This document shows, in pieces, positions 1-12,009 of a DNA stretch of 64,000 nt. The stretch comes from Physcomitrium patens (Eukaryota; Streptophyta; Bryopsida; Funariales; Funariaceae): assembly GCF_000002425.4 (NCBI RefSeq), contig NC_037254.1, positions 19,338,880 through 19,402,879 of the forward strand. The letters run 5' to 3'. Below the pieces are notes generated by a model. The model made no database searches. It saw only the letters and a list, made by a program, of their open reading frames with translations, and was not told where the DNA came from. Every line of letters starts with the position of its first letter. The stretch's first letter is position 1. Both the position numbers and the translations under genes were made by a program.

Positions 1-716
1 TAGGTGGATAGATGGTTGATTTATTTATTTAAAGTAGTTAATTATATGATTACAGTTAGGATCTGGAAATTAGTAGCAATTATATAAGAGTTGTAGAAGT
101 TGGTTGGAAGGCCAGATTATGATAGTCATGAGCCAAGATTAAGCTTGGTGCTTCCTCTTTGTTTTTTTTTTTTTTTTTTTTTTTTTTTGTTATCTTTGTT
201 GTTGAAGAGTAATAGATAGTTTTTGAATACTGAGAAGTGAGTCTGTGGAATAAATCAAAGATTGATTTATGAGTTATTGATTATATAATTGGAGTACTGA
301 GTGATTGAATTATATGAGAAGTTATTGAAAGATTGATTATAGATAGAAGATTATAATTTTTATTTATTGAGAGTTATGTATGTGTGTTTCGACAGAGGAA
401 GTCTGTGATTACAGGAATTCTATGAATTTAGATTGGTTGGAGTTAAGTTTTTTATTCCTGGTATTGGATATAATTTATTGAGTTTTGAGCGGTCTTTTGA
501 AAGTCCAGGGTTGCACATTGTGGTTATCAGTTGATAAAAGAGTATTGTTACTGGGAGGAAGCATTGTAGTGTTTTTTAGTGTTTTAGTGGTTTGGAATAC
601 AATTAATTGTGTAATCCTAATAAGTAAAGCTCATATGCTTAGTCTTTCCCTGTGTTCGAATTTCCTTATACATGTTTATTTTGGAAGGGATTGTAGAATA
701 AGTAAAACGACAATCA
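1..716 (+). repeat. 5' LTR of RLG-a (left end cut by window)
   Basis: Position 1 aligns with 9282 in the 3' LTR and the match runs to ACAATCA at 710-716, the same end as at 9971-9977. By eye the two copies are about 90% identical. The main difference is a run of 27 T at 162-188 that is absent from the 3' copy. Short ORFs inside it (for example 485-769) are LTR sequence, not genes. Confidence 0.92.
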
Positions 717-721
717 CATTT

Positions 722-740
722 TGGCACAACTGCCGAGGAA
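722..740 (+). other. Primer binding site of RLG-a
   Basis: TGGCACAACTGCCGAGGAA lies five bases after the LTR end. It resembles TGGCGCCGTTGCCGGGGA, the complement of the plant tRNA-Asp 3' end, with changes concentrated at CpG positions. Matching sites follow the LTRs of RLG-b (27042) and RLG-c (33828). Confidence 0.75.
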
Positions 741-1451
741 TGACAATAGCATTGAGTATTAGGAATTAATTGCCGGATGAGTAGCTGGGCAATAGGAAGC
801 AAATTCAGCAATATATAATGAAAGATTATGGTTATTACGAATGAGAACATTACAATAAAGAAAATACGCTAATTGAAAGAAAGACAAGAGAGAGCGTAAG
901 CAAGAGAATCGTTACAAAATAAGCAAGAATGCAAGTTAAAAAAGAAGCATCGATAAAGTTGGATTAAGCCATGGTTGCATGCCTGTCGACATATCTGAGC
1001 ATATCCAGAAGCTGATCGATCTCTAATATTTCAGACATATATACCGTTAAAAAAATTGCCAAGAGCACTCGTAGGAAATTTTGTCAATAGCCCAATGTAT
1101 CTCTTGAGTTCGTTAACTATAAGTGGAGGAAACACAAAAGAATTGGGTACTCCGTTGGGTACCTTTCCAATAGCGGAAACTGCAGATTCTATAAAAATTG
1201 GTTTCGTAGAATGACATAAATTACTTGTCAATAAGGGCCAATTCAGCGTATTTCAAAATTCGTCATTTTTACCTCCAATTCAACTAATAAACTTATTTAA
1301 GGATAATAATAGTAAATTGAGGAGGTTGAAAAGTTTGAAAAAGATAATAAGAAAAAATAGTGGTAATTTTAATAAGAGATTAAGCAGCATATTGTCTTCT
1401 TCAATGGCGACAAGTAGTCCAGCGGTTTGAATAGAAGTATAAATAGGTGAC
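741..1451 (+). other. RLG-a leader
   Basis: This is the untranslated leader between primer site and gag. It aligns with the leader of RLG-c (about 33847-34590), for example the region around 944-1260 against 34108-34445. I see no gene in it. Confidence 0.7.
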
Positions 1452-3548
1452 ATGAGCGATCGCACAACAAGCGTAGCTCCATTACCTACTTTTAGGGGCT
1501 TTTCGGGTACAGATCTCGATCAACATTTGTCTCAATTTTTGACAGCATGTATAGCCAATAATGGAAGAACCAAAGATATTTGGTTATGTTGGTTGCTAGC
1601 AACCTTAAAAGACATGATGTTTGAATGGTACAACCGCCAACTAGTGGATCAATTTTAAAATTCGGAAACATTGAAGAATATATTTTTAATCCATTTTTGG
1701 CCAATAGGTTTTGAGGATCGTCTTCGATAGAGGTTAATGAACAGCAAAATGATCCTAGGGGAGGTGGTAGAATTGTATTATGGCCAAGTGGCTGATATAC
1801 TCAGTAAGTGCCCGAATCACCAAATGTCGGAGGTATTTATCTTATCCATATTAATCAATGGTTTGCAACCACTAGCGTTAAAAATGTTTGTGAAGGAAGT
1901 TCAACCCGTTACAGTGTCTGCATCCCTTAATAGAGCCAAGGTTTGGGAGAAATGCCATTATGATCAGTTTTTAATAACAAGAGCTACAATGATTCTAATT
2001 CAAGGCAGTTATCAAAATCTGATTTGGAATGGATCAGTGGATATTTATCCATGGATGTTAGATACAAAGGCCAATTCTAGTGCCAATATTAAGGGGCCAG
2101 TTAATGTCACCCTATTGCAAGCTATGCCACCGAATATAACAACAGCATATGCTTGCTATTTTCCGTATCAACAACAAGCATTAACTATGGCAAAATTACC
2201 AATAATATCAGCCCCAAAAGATTCCAATAAAGCCTTGTTGTTGAACCTGACGAAGAAAATGGAGGAAATGGCCATCAATATGGCCAAGAATAAAGAGAAG
2301 AGGCAAAAGCCTACCAATACTAGGACCAAGGTTTGGTGCAGTAATTGTAAGGGCCACGGTCATTTGGTAACAGAATATCCTTCATCCTCACAAATGATAG
2401 GTCAATATACATTTTACAGAGGAAAGCACTTATAAGCTAATTGTTAGAATTTACAAAAGCAACAACAATTCAGTAATCAGACCATGATCCCACCAACTCA
2501 CTGGGACGTCAATCAAGTTCAATCAAAAAATACGTTAAGATGGAATGGAAATTGATCTAATCAACAAAATCAAGCATTCAATAACTTTCAAAGTTCCAAT
2601 TTTAATCAAGGGTCTGCATCAAAATCCCAAAACTATGGGAAGGAGCAACAGAAGTATCAGCAATATGCTCTATCGGCATCATCGAACCAAGTTCCCTCTA
2701 TTCCAACGAGACAATGACGATCATTTTCTAACCCTACATGGAACAAGCCTAGTAGGTATATACCGGTGGAGACACCCAATATCCCTGATGCGGGTGCAAG
2801 AAGACCACTTCGTTGTTTCTATCGCAGTGAGATTGACCATTATGCCAGTGAATGTCACAATCCTAGAGTCAGTGACGATTATGCACCAGCTTGTGAGAAT
2901 TGCAAGTAGTCGGGGCATACTTATCAGCAATATAATCCTCCGTTCAATTTCAATAATCGAGACCAATAGATCCAAAGCCAAGGAACAATGGAGGATATAA
3001 ATCAAGGTCCTCAAGATTCACCAATTTATTGGGTAGAAGTAGTCCAAGCTATCCATATAAGAAGTCAACAAAAGAGAAAAGAACCAATTCAATATTTGGG
3101 TGATCCTGAAGCGAAGGGCCAATGTGATCCAATTATGGGGACATCCAACCCAGGTCCTGTTAAGGGTCTCTTACCTAATATGATACCTGATTCCATTGGG
3201 CTACCCAATGAGGTACCGATTACGGAGGCTTCAGATCTATTTCAAGCTATTTTGTTCTCTATGTCGTTTCAAAAAATATCCTTTCTATTGAAAGATCCTC
3301 TCAGAGGTAGAAATTCCAAGGAAAATCCGTTTGTTATTCTAATTTCGAGTCTAGGGCAGAAGAATATCTTATCTCAAGGAGTTAAACTCCAACCAATGAA
3401 AAAAAAGAGGGCATTAGGTATTATCCTAAATATGGAATCCTATGACATATTGAAGGATCTGGATGCTATTCGGTCTTCTATTTCTATGAAGCAACTTCTA
3501 ATAGTCACATCCGAGTGCTATTTTACATTGAATTCATCGTTAACATGA
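1452..3548 (+). pseudogene. gag of RLG-a (broken)
   Basis: Gag is the nucleocapsid and packaging protein. The ATG at 1452 opens a frame whose start matches the gag start of RLG-b and RLG-c (LPTFRGFSGTDLDQHLSQF). The capsid-like part is rich in W and F, with WYNRQLVDQF and an HFxPIGFEDRL motif broken by a stop near 1656 and one near 1729. A zinc knuckle follows at about 2337-2378 (CSNCKGHGHL, last Cys changed to Tyr), and two more are at about 2810-2935 in a shifted frame. The tail (2988-3548) continues in frame until a stop at 3546. Stops and frameshifts make it non-functional. Confidence 0.82.
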
Positions 3549-3584
3549 CATAGGCAACGTAATAAGGAAGTTTGTGAAGTTAGT

Positions 3585-4532
3585 TTGAACCTTAACCCAA
3601 GTACATCAACCATCGATGTTTTGATTGACGGTGTTATGACCTCATGTGTTCAGATGGATGGTGGTTCCAGTGTCAATTTAATGAACATTGATACAATAGA
3701 TGCTTTAGATTTGGAACACTTTGTACCCATGACATTGGTATTATGGATGGCAGATCATAGCCGGATTAAACCAATGGATATTTTACAGAGTGTTCAAACT
3801 ATAATTACTCGTATTGCATATCCAATTGACTATATTGTCTTTTGGCTACAATATTCAACTTTATCATATCCAATTTTATTGGGACGACCCTGGCTTTATC
3901 AAGCAAAGGTGAAAAATAATTGGGATCAGGATACTTTGACAATTGACAAGGGCGGTGACAAAATGGAATTACAAATGTATCCAGTACACTATCATGGGGA
4001 GTCTCAATTGTCAACATCTGAATTGACGTCGGACGATGAGCTTAGCTCCAATGATGATGCAGTTGCATCGATTATGGAGGTATCTATGGAGGCAATGCAA
4101 TACCTTGGAGTGGTGTACTAATGTGGAGGTCTGGGAGAGTACTTGATATACCTGACGGATTCAGAAAGCTCTGATTATGTTAGTATTGATTGGATGACCA
4201 AGTATGATGTACACCATGTTAGTGCCCTGGACTCAAGTTTCAGTACTTTGTACATGTCGAACTTATCGACTGATTTTCAACCAGCGCGGGGATTGAAACA
4301 GAACATCGCCGTTGCACCTTTATGTCAAACTATTAACTTGGCGACCACAGCAGAGCCACGGACAATTAAGGTTTATGAAGGTATTAAGGACCAAAAGTTG
4401 ACTTATTGGATAAAAATTTTCTTGCATCATAAGTTCACTTTTGCTTGGACTTATGCTGATTTAAAGGGTATTCCCATTGACATCTATGAGCATCATATCA
4501 TTTTAGAGGAGAACGCTAAACCGATACGATAA
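3585..4532 (+). pseudogene. Protease region of RLG-a
   Basis: Aspartic protease that would cut the polyprotein. The frame has the typical fold order: an IDVLIDGVMTS strand, then QMDGGSSVNLMN as the active-site region, and later PILLGRPWLYQ near 3875-3910, the usual second conserved block. In the active site a D-G-G replaces the D-S/T-G triad, and the other two copies of this family share D-G-G (29623, 45299). Stops separate it from the linker frame 4143-4532 that leads into reverse transcriptase. Confidence 0.75.
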
Positions 4533-4544
4533 AGGTAACATTGC

Positions 4545-5394
4545 CTTAATCTTAAATATTCCCTCATGGTGAAGGAGGAATTGGACAAGCTTCTTGCGAT
4601 TGGTTTTATTTACCTAGTACCAAATAGTGAGTGGATTTCTCCAATCGTCATGGTGTCAAAAAAGAATGGAAAAATCCGCATTTGTCAGGATTTTTGAAAA
4701 CTTAATGTAGCCACCAAGAAGGATTACTTTCCGTTGCCTTTCATAGATAGTATATTGGACGCCGTAGCCGATCACAAATGTTATTCATTTCTTGATGGAT
4801 TTTTTGGATATAATCAAGTTCAAATTGCAACAAAAGATCAACTTAAGACAACCTTTACTACGGATTGGGGCACATTTGCTTATCGCGTGATGCCTTTTGG
4901 ATTATATAACGTCTCAGCCACGTTTCAGAGAGTGATGACTCAGGCCTTCCAAGACTATCTCCGATTATTTATGGAGATCTTTTTAGATGATTTTTATGCA
5001 TTCAGTACAAAATAAGATCATCTTAATTGTCTAGGCAATTGTTTGGCTCAGTACGTTAAGTTTGGAATATTTTTGAATTCGAAGAAGTATCAATTTGGTG
5101 TTTCGTCCAGTAAATTATTGGAACATATCGTCTCCAACCGTGGTATTGCTATGGATCTTAACAAATTGCAGCATATAATAAACTTACCCAGACAAAAGAC
5201 GGTCTCCGGTGTTTGTGGATTTGTGGGCCATGTCAATTATTATCAAAAATTTATTTGTTCATTTGTAGTTATTTGTCAACCTTTAACGAACTTACTAAAG
5301 AAACTTCCATCAGATGAAATGAGTCCTATCTGGACCATGGAGTGTATCGTGGCCTTTGAAGCATTGAAGTCAAAATTTGTCTCTACACCAATAT
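4545..5394 (+). pseudogene. Reverse transcriptase of RLG-a
   Basis: Copies element RNA into DNA. Visible blocks in order: ELDKLLAIGFIY and SEWISPIVMVSKKNGKIRIC (about 4575-4690), FLDGFFGYNQV (near 4790-4820), TTFTTDWGTFAYRVMPFGL (4852-4905), and the catalytic block IFLDDF, whose two Asp codons are at 4986-4991. A stop at about 4696 splits the fingers region and another follows at about 5012. The connection block GHVNYYQKF (about 5227-5255) precedes RNase H. Damage is mostly point stops. Confidence 0.88.
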
Positions 5395-5780
5395 TGGTGG
5401 CTCCATATTAGACGGAGCCCTTTCATGTGTACGTTGATGCATCCAATGTGGCTATTGGATTGGTATTAAGTCAAAAAGATGACAAGAATCTAGATCATCC
5501 TATCTATTATGCTAGTCGGTAATTGGTGACTGCCGAACGTAATTACACTACTACTGAATGAGAAGCGTTGGGTATGATATACTCGGTTTAGAAATTTCGA
5601 TACTATTTGCTTGGATATCCATTTGTTTTTTATGTGGATCATGATGCCTTCAAATACATGATTAATAAGCCTCAATTGAGTGGATGCATTACCCGATGGG
5701 TCTTACTCTTATAAGAGTTCAATTTTATGATTGTCGTATGACTTGGGAAGAAACATGCCAATGCTGATTATTTATCCCGG
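5395..5780 (+). pseudogene. RNase H of RLG-a
   Basis: Degrades the RNA strand of the RNA/DNA hybrid. The frame reads PFHVYVDASNVAIGLVLSQ from about 5420, with the first catalytic Asp in VDAS, then YYASR, NYTTTE and YPFVFYVDHDAF (second and third acidic positions), and ends in NADYLSR. Four or more stops interrupt it (for example 5519-5521, 5560, 5589, 5713). Confidence 0.82.
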
Positions 5781-7112
5781 TTGTCTAATATTCTCAACAA
5801 CGAGCATGTCTCGGATGCTCTTCTTGACGTTGAATTATTTTTGGTGGATGTGATTTTCCTTGAGTATAGTAAAATCATTCAGTTTTTGACCTTCCACACC
5901 TTTCCGCCGACTTTCACTAAGAAGCTTAAGAAGCGACTCATTCTGAAGAGTGTCCCATACACAATGATTTGCGATGCTTTGTATAAACAAGGCAAAGATG
6001 GCATTTTATGTCGCTGTATCTTTCCTAGTGAAGTATAGTCCATCCTCGAAGGTTATCATTTGGATAGTTGTAGTGGTCATTTTGCGGGAGATAATACTAT
6101 TTGCAAGGCTTTAATGGCCGGATATTAGTGGCCCATAATGTTTTCTAATGCGCACCAATTTATTTGTCGTTGTGATCCCTGTCAACAAATTGGTCGATCC
6201 ATGGGCACCTCCGCCATGTTGTTAGTTTCAATCTTAGCACAAGCACTGTTCAAAAAATGGGATATTGATTTTGTCGATTCCATCGCACCAATGTCAAAAC
6301 CTGGCTAAAAGTGATATATTTTAGTTGCCATGGACTATGTAACAAAATGGGCAGAGGCTATTGTTACCCACCATAATAATGCCAGTATGGTGGCTACTTT
6401 TCTATATGAGAATATTATAACTCGATTTGGATGTCCGAAAGAATTGGTTAGCGATCGTAGCATCCATTTCTTAAATGCTACCATAGCTGCCTTGATGAAC
6501 ACATATGAGATTAAGCATCAAAAAACCACTCCATATTATCCTCGTGCTAATGGACAAATAGAAAAGACCAATAGAATTTTATGCAAGGTCTTGACTAAGA
6601 CAATTTTGGGGGCGGGTACCGATTGGGAGACCAAACTTTTTACGGCTTTGTAGGCATATCACACCACATATAAAATAACTATCAACTCTACTCTGTTTCA
6701 ACTAGTTTATGGTCAAGAGGCAATTTTATCCATCGAGTTGGAGGTTCAAAGTTTAAGAATTGCCTTGGATGAACGACTTAGTGACAAAGAGTCATTACAT
6801 TCTCGGTTGGCAAAATTGAAAGAATTGGATGAAATACGGGCTACAGTTCTTTTCCACATGGAAGCAACTCAAAAATGGAGGAAGAGTTACTATGATAGTA
6901 AATTGCGTCCGAAGATTTTTATGCCCAATGATTTGATATTACTGTATGATAGCCAATTTAATCATTTTTCGAAAAAATTTCAAGTTCACTGGCATGGGTC
7001 GTATCAAGTGATTGAAGGTTTTTTCAATGAGTCTGTTCAATTGGAGGATTTCATGGGCCATGACTTCAGTACCCGCATTAATGGGAATCAATTACGGTTA
7101 TATAATATATAA
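5781..7112 (+). pseudogene. Integrase of RLG-a
   Basis: Joins the DNA copy to host DNA. The HHCC zinc domain is at about 6050-6195 (H-x-H spacing, CDPCQQIG). The catalytic core shows WDIDFVD near 6258-6280, LVSDRSIHF near 6446-6470 and the Glu in NGQIEKTNRI near 6549-6578. The C-terminal part (6738-7112) has PNDLILLYDSQF and ends with NGNQLRLYN, the GPF/Y-type tail without a chromodomain. Stops at about 6037, 6127, 6307 and 6651 break it, but all three acidic residues of the D-D-E triad remain. Confidence 0.85.
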
Positions 7113-7652
7113 AATCCAAGACGAGTTTTCATTTTTTTTGGAGGGGTGACTTTGAATGGACACAAAGTAGACCTAAGTATGGTATAAGTACATTAGGGTG
7201 TAGAGGCGGTTGAAAAGATAGTTAGTAATTATTAATAAGTCAGATGGAACGGAGGTGAGAAATGGACAGTATGGATGATCACCGATAATAAGAGAATAGG
7301 AGTAGAACACCAGATAGAAGTCATTCTGTGTTGTCGTTCTTGGTTGTTTTTTGAGATTGTTATTTCTTGTGTTTCTTACGTTTTCGAGCATAGTAGTTCT
7401 AGTTAAGAGTTTGAGAGAGGGAGCATCATGGCAATTAAAAGTACAAAGTAAGCTACAAACAAAGAAGACAGTGGCTGAAATATGAGAGCTAGACACACAT
7501 CAAAACTACCTTCTGTGATAATCGTTACCAGTATGGAACCGATGAAGTTGGATATCTGTTAGACACTGAAAAGAATAAAAGACTTTTGGAATGCACAGTT
7601 GTTCTAGTTTTTACACCTGTCAGATTGCTTACCATCAATTAATATATCATTA
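7113..7652 (+). other. Spacer between pol and post-pol ORF in RLG-a
   Basis: No ORF is recognised here. Part of it (about 7290-7410) is retained in RLG-b at about 32045-32168 although both sides are deleted there, which marks the ends of the two deletions in that copy. Confidence 0.6.
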
Positions 7653-9121
7653 GTGGAGGAATATATTGCGAACTACGACCCGAAGGATGGATCAAATGTG
7701 GTACAAGGGCAAATTATCGAGATTGATGGAACAATCCTAGAAAAGGTGCTGTGTCTTTCCATTGGAAAAATTGTGGTAGGAGCTGATGACTCAAGCGACT
7801 TCAGTCCAGGAAGATATTTCAAGGGAGGTATGTCGACCTTTGAGAAGAGCCAAGGTTAGCAGATTGCTAAGGTAATTTCACCAGAACTCGTGGAATGGTT
7901 TCGTTTTGTGGTAAAGCAGTTAGGATTGTATCGACATCCCACATATATGTCCAAACGATTATTGTATGCAGCGGTAGGGGTATTGGAAGGGTTGGTGTTC
8001 AACTGGGCAGTGTACGTAGCCACTCGTATTCATGCGGAGATAGGATTCAAGTGGAAATTGGAAAAATTTACTTATTTGCTTTGTTCCAATTATGTGTATG
8101 CTGTGATCACATACACATTGCATCAAACACCGCCAGTAGAGAAAAGTCATGTACTAGTGCCAGTGCCTCCGCAGAGAGAATGAAATTTGTTGGTATAGAA
8201 TGTCAATATAGCGGATGTAATATACGCAATTGGGGAGTCAAGTTGTATAGTGGCACAAGGGGTCGTTCCAGTTATTGAATCAGAACGGGTTCTAATTTGT
8301 TTAGCGATGAAAGAGGAGAATGAAACCCCAATTTTGATGGATATTAATTAGTTGGCATTTTCACAAGGTCGATTGCCCGAAGGAATACCTCTTAAGAATA
8401 CTTTATTGAAGCACATTTCACAAATATATTGTATGGTGCGAGCATTGGATGTAGAAGGCAGTAGCAAACAAGATTTAGAAGACAGTAAGAAGGTGATATC
8501 AAAGCAAAACCAAAGAATTGAAGAGCAAGAATAGGCGATAAAAAAAAATTGGAAAATCTAAGCTAGTATTGGAGCGAAAATGGGTTCATCAATATGAGTC
8601 TTGGATGAAAGAAAAAGAACACATCTTACGGATTATGGAAGGACAATGGGACAAATTGATCTAGAATTGCAAGACATAGAATTTGAAATGGGAGAAACTC
8701 AAATGCCAATTGCAGGCGGAAGGAGACAAGGCAGAGTTATTGATAAAAAAAAAGAAGCATTGAATAACCAATTTAGATGCAAAATGGAGAAGTTGAGGTC
8801 CGAAATCAAAGTTTTACAAGCTGAGGTGGCAAAATTAACGAAAGAATTAACAGTGAGAAGCTAGTCACAAGTGTCAATTGAAGATGTTCTAGAATGGATG
8901 AGTTAGCAGCAACATCAATTGGAACTTCGGGATGCCCAGATCTTGAAAATGGAGGCTCAAATCCATAAATTGGATGAGTATAATGAAGATCTATCAAACC
9001 AATAGAGGAAAGAGCTGATGGACGGATTAGAGGAGGAGGAAAATTTGAATTTAGAACCAAAATCGGTAGAACCTATATTCAATAATGCAGCAAATGATTA
9101 ATTGGGTGGGCTAGAGGAACT
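7653..9121 (+). pseudogene. Post-pol extra ORF (coiled coil) of RLG-a
   Basis: I do not recognise the family. The first half (7653-8183 with one stop and frame changes) is globular with many aromatic residues (WFRFVVKQLGLYRHPTYM, LVFNWAVYVATRIHAE). The second half (about 8440-9060) is rich in E, K, Q and L in heptad-like spacing and looks like a long coiled coil ending in an acidic stretch. The same 3' gene is present in RLG-b (tail only) and RLG-c (second half), so it belongs to the family. Extra ORFs after pol are known in several Tat/Athila lineages; their roles are unclear. Confidence 0.65.
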
Positions 9122-9195
9122 AGTAATTTTATAGAGTTTTGTTAAATAGTTTTTAAATAGGTATCCATTGTGTGTTTGAGAGGACGTTGCACAAA

Positions 9196-9209
9196 TAGGA
9201 GTGGGACTA
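9196..9209 (+). other. Polypurine tract of RLG-a
   Basis: AGGAGTGGGACTA immediately precedes the LTR start. The same tract precedes the 3' LTRs of RLG-c (AGGAGTGGAACTA) and RLG-b (AAGTGTGGGGCTA). It would prime second-strand synthesis. Confidence 0.6.
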
Positions 9210-9977
9210 TATAGAATAGATATTAGTTCGTTTTTGTAAGATATTAGTAAAATAAACTAATAGCCCATAGAATAGTCAATTTAGGATGACGGATGGTTGA
9301 TTTAGTTATTAAAAGTGATTAATTACAAGATTACGGTTAGGATTTGGAAATTAGTAGTAATTATATAGAAGTTGTAGAAGTTGGTTGGAAGACCAGACTG
9401 TGATAGTCATGAGCCGGGATTAAACTTGGTGCTTTTTCTTTGTTTTCTTTTGTTATCTTTGTTGTTGAAGAATAATGGATAGTTTTTGAATACTGAGAAG
9501 TGAGTCTGTGGAATAAGTCAGAGATTGATTTATGAGTTATTGATTATGTAATTGGAGTACTGAGTGATTGAATTATATGAGAAGTTATTGAAAGATTGAT
9601 TATGGATGGAAGATTATGATTATTGTTTATTGAGAGTTGTGTGTGTATTTCGACATAGGAAGTCTGTAATTACAAGAATTCTATGAATTCAGATTGGTTG
9701 GAGTGAAGTCTATTATTCTTGGTATTGGATGAAATTTATTGAGTTTTGAGCAATCTTTTGAGAGTGCAGGGTTGCACATTGTGGTTATCAATTGATGAAG
9801 GAGTATTGTTACTGGAAAGAAGCATTGTAATATTTCTTAGTGTTTTAGTGGTTCAGAATACAGTTAATTGTGTGATCCTAACAAATAAAGCTCATGCGCT
9901 TAGTCTTTCCCTGTGTTCGAATTCCTCTATACATGTTTATTCTGGAAGGAATTATAGAATAAGTAAAATAACAATCA
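9210..9977 (+). repeat. 3' LTR of RLG-a
   Basis: 768 bases, matching 1-716 from position 9282 onward. The start TATAGAATAG corresponds to TGTAGAATAG in RLG-b and RLG-c, and the end is ACAATCA. The base after it begins chromovirus chromodomain sequence. Confidence 0.9.
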
Positions 9978-11207
9978 TAGTTAGAATATCTTATTCATTG
10001 GCATGGATATGATATTATAGAATACACATAGAAGACAGCAAAGAATCCTACAAATACAATAAACAAGGTTGAGATTTTTCATCAATGACATTTATCAAAA
10101 TCAAGATAAAAAATAAGAAATCTTTGTTATAAAAGAAATAAGATCTAGAAAAGATAACATTCTACCTTCTACTTATATTTGGTACTTTTGGATATTTATA
10201 ATACTAAAAATATAAAGAATCAACAATCAATAGATCTAAGTCAAGAACTATTACTTATTGACTTATCAAATAAAACATTATAATTATTACAACCTTTAAG
10301 ATGACATAATCAAGATGAAGATCTTCAAAAACACAACACATCTTTTTTTAAATAGATGGAAAGATATAATATATTTGGTATCACAATCTTAAAAGAGACT
10401 CTTAATACTTGATGATATTATTAGAAGTTGAAACAACTCTTGACAATGTTTCAAATGTTTTATTTGAAAGGAGTTACAAAGGCCTCAACAATGATCAAAT
10501 AATAGAATAATCTCATTGCCTTGATATGGAATACTATAGATGGTTTAGAAGACCTATCAACCATCTTCGAAGAAAACAAAGATCAGAGTATGTAACAAAT
10601 ACAATCTACTATATTTTTAAATTTCTTCAATAGATGATGCTCACTCTTTGTAGAACTTATCTCTAAAATAAGGAATAATATTATGGACATACATATTTAT
10701 AAAATTATTTATCTAAATAATTAAATAGAAGAAGATAAAAGTAGATTTATTTCATAATATTTTCTAGAGAAGCTTTCTAGAAGCTTTATAGAGGCTATTT
10801 TGATTTTACATGTATTTGTTGTTGATTAGTAGGTTAGAAATTTGGTCAACAAATTAATCATGTATTGGTAGCTTATAAAATAAGCCAATTATGTGGCATA
10901 CATATAAAAAACTTGTCTTGTAAGTTAAGATATGTATCTTACAAAGTCAACATGTTTTGGAGGTCCTATAAGATACCTCCATATAGTTCTTAATTAAGAG
11001 TATATATGGAGGAAAGAGTGAAGCCTTCTTCACTCTTGTCAATGCCTTTCTAGTCTTTAATCTTATTTTAAGATATTCTAACCTCCTTATCTTTTGCAAT
11101 AGCCATTCTAGTTTAATATTATATGATCTTTAAGTAACTTTGTAGTTCTTTTGATTGACAAAAGAGTGTATTAAGGATTTTTTTCTTTGAGCTTCATGTC
11201 CTTAATA
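9978..11207 (+). mobile_element. Chromovirus D, 3' fragment (host of RLG-a)
   Basis: From 9981 the frame LEYLIHWHGYDIIEY reads as the start of a chromodomain and aligns with 23291-23398 of chromovirus B. Next come the same 3' untranslated region as B (compare 10090-10670 with 23398-23970) and a complete LTR at 10679-11207. The 5' part was displaced by RLG-a and lies outside the window. Its right end abuts a minus-strand copy of the same LTR family (F). Confidence 0.8.
10679..11207 (+). repeat. 3' LTR of chromovirus D
   Basis: 529 bases, clearly alignable with B's LTRs (18120-18659, 23978-24517). The shared core includes GGAGGTCCTATAAGA and CACTCTTGTCAATG. The purine-rich AAAATAAGGAATAA precedes it. 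Confidence 0.85.
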
Positions 11208-11820
11208 TACTCTTACTTCCATATATATTATTTAACTAGGAATTATGTGGCAATGTTTTATAGAACTTCCAACATGTATCAAAATTGTGAGATATAATTT
11301 TAATTATATAGTACAATATTCTAATCTATAATTCTAATATAATTATAGATTTCTATTGAAAATAGCATCCATAATTTTTCTTTCTTTAAAAAATTCTAAT
11401 AAATTCATAAGTCAAATTAAAAGAAAGTAATTTGTAACCCTCAAAATACAATAATAAAAGTAGGATGATCTATTATTTTTTAAAAATAAAACAAAAATAA
11501 TGAATTAAAATTCTTAACAAATTATTAAAGACATGAATCTTGAAGAACCAAAAAAATAATATATTCTTGTGTTACTCAAAAACATAAGATACCAAAAATT
11601 CGATGAACAACACGAATTTGTGTTACATATGATTAATTTATTGGCCAAGTTTCTAATGTACCAATTAATTATAAATATGTATAAAATCAAATATGCATCT
11701 ATAAAGCTTTTGAGAAGCTTTGCCATAAGATAATATCAAATATATCTATATTTACTTTCTACCTAATACTTCTTATCTAGTTAAATATGTATATATGTAA
11801 TACATATCTTTTTTAGTCTT
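11208..11820 (-). repeat. Chromovirus LTR remnant F, minus strand
   Basis: The reverse complement matches the middle and 5' part of the C/B LTR family in two blocks, 11208-11275 and about 11620-11810. Between them about 345 bases of other DNA replace roughly 95 LTR bases; that insert has imperfect inverted ends (around 11276 and 11615) and could be a small MITE. D's right end falls exactly inside this LTR. Confidence 0.6.
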
Positions 11821-11887
11821 CAATTCTTTGCCCAATTCTATAATATTTGACTTTAATTATAATGATTATATATTATATTGCTTCAAA

Positions 11888-11889
11888 GA

Positions 11890-11923
<34 letters not shown>

Positions 11924-11926
11924 TAA

Positions 11927-11985
<59 letters not shown>
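11888..11985. repeat. ATA/AATA microsatellite
   Basis: A run of AAT units with a short AAAT interruption. Simple repeat with no other content. Confidence 0.95.
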
Positions 11986-11986
<1 letters not shown>

Positions 11987-12009
11987 CTTAGATTTTAATA
12001 TTATAACTA

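Larger units (their letters stand above)
1..9977 (+). mobile_element. Ty3/Gypsy LTR retrotransposon RLG-a, nearly full length
   Basis: The order is LTR, tRNA-Asp-like primer site, gag, protease, reverse transcriptase, RNase H, integrase, a post-pol coiled-coil ORF, a purine-rich tract and the second LTR. The order RT before integrase makes it Ty3/Gypsy. There is no chromodomain after integrase, and the primer site resembles the one used by Tat/Athila-type elements, so I place it outside the chromoviruses with moderate confidence. The window begins about 70 bases inside the 5' LTR. Every ORF carries stops and frameshifts, so it is inactive. The 3' flank (9978 onward) is chromovirus coding sequence, so this copy landed inside another retrotransposon. 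The left target-site duplication is outside the window. Confidence 0.9.

Noticed and set aside
485-850. ORFs of 94 and 77 codons on opposite strands
   Set aside because: They lie in or across the end of the 5' LTR of RLG-a, have no homology that I see, and the LTR copy at 9746-10012 shows the frame is not conserved.
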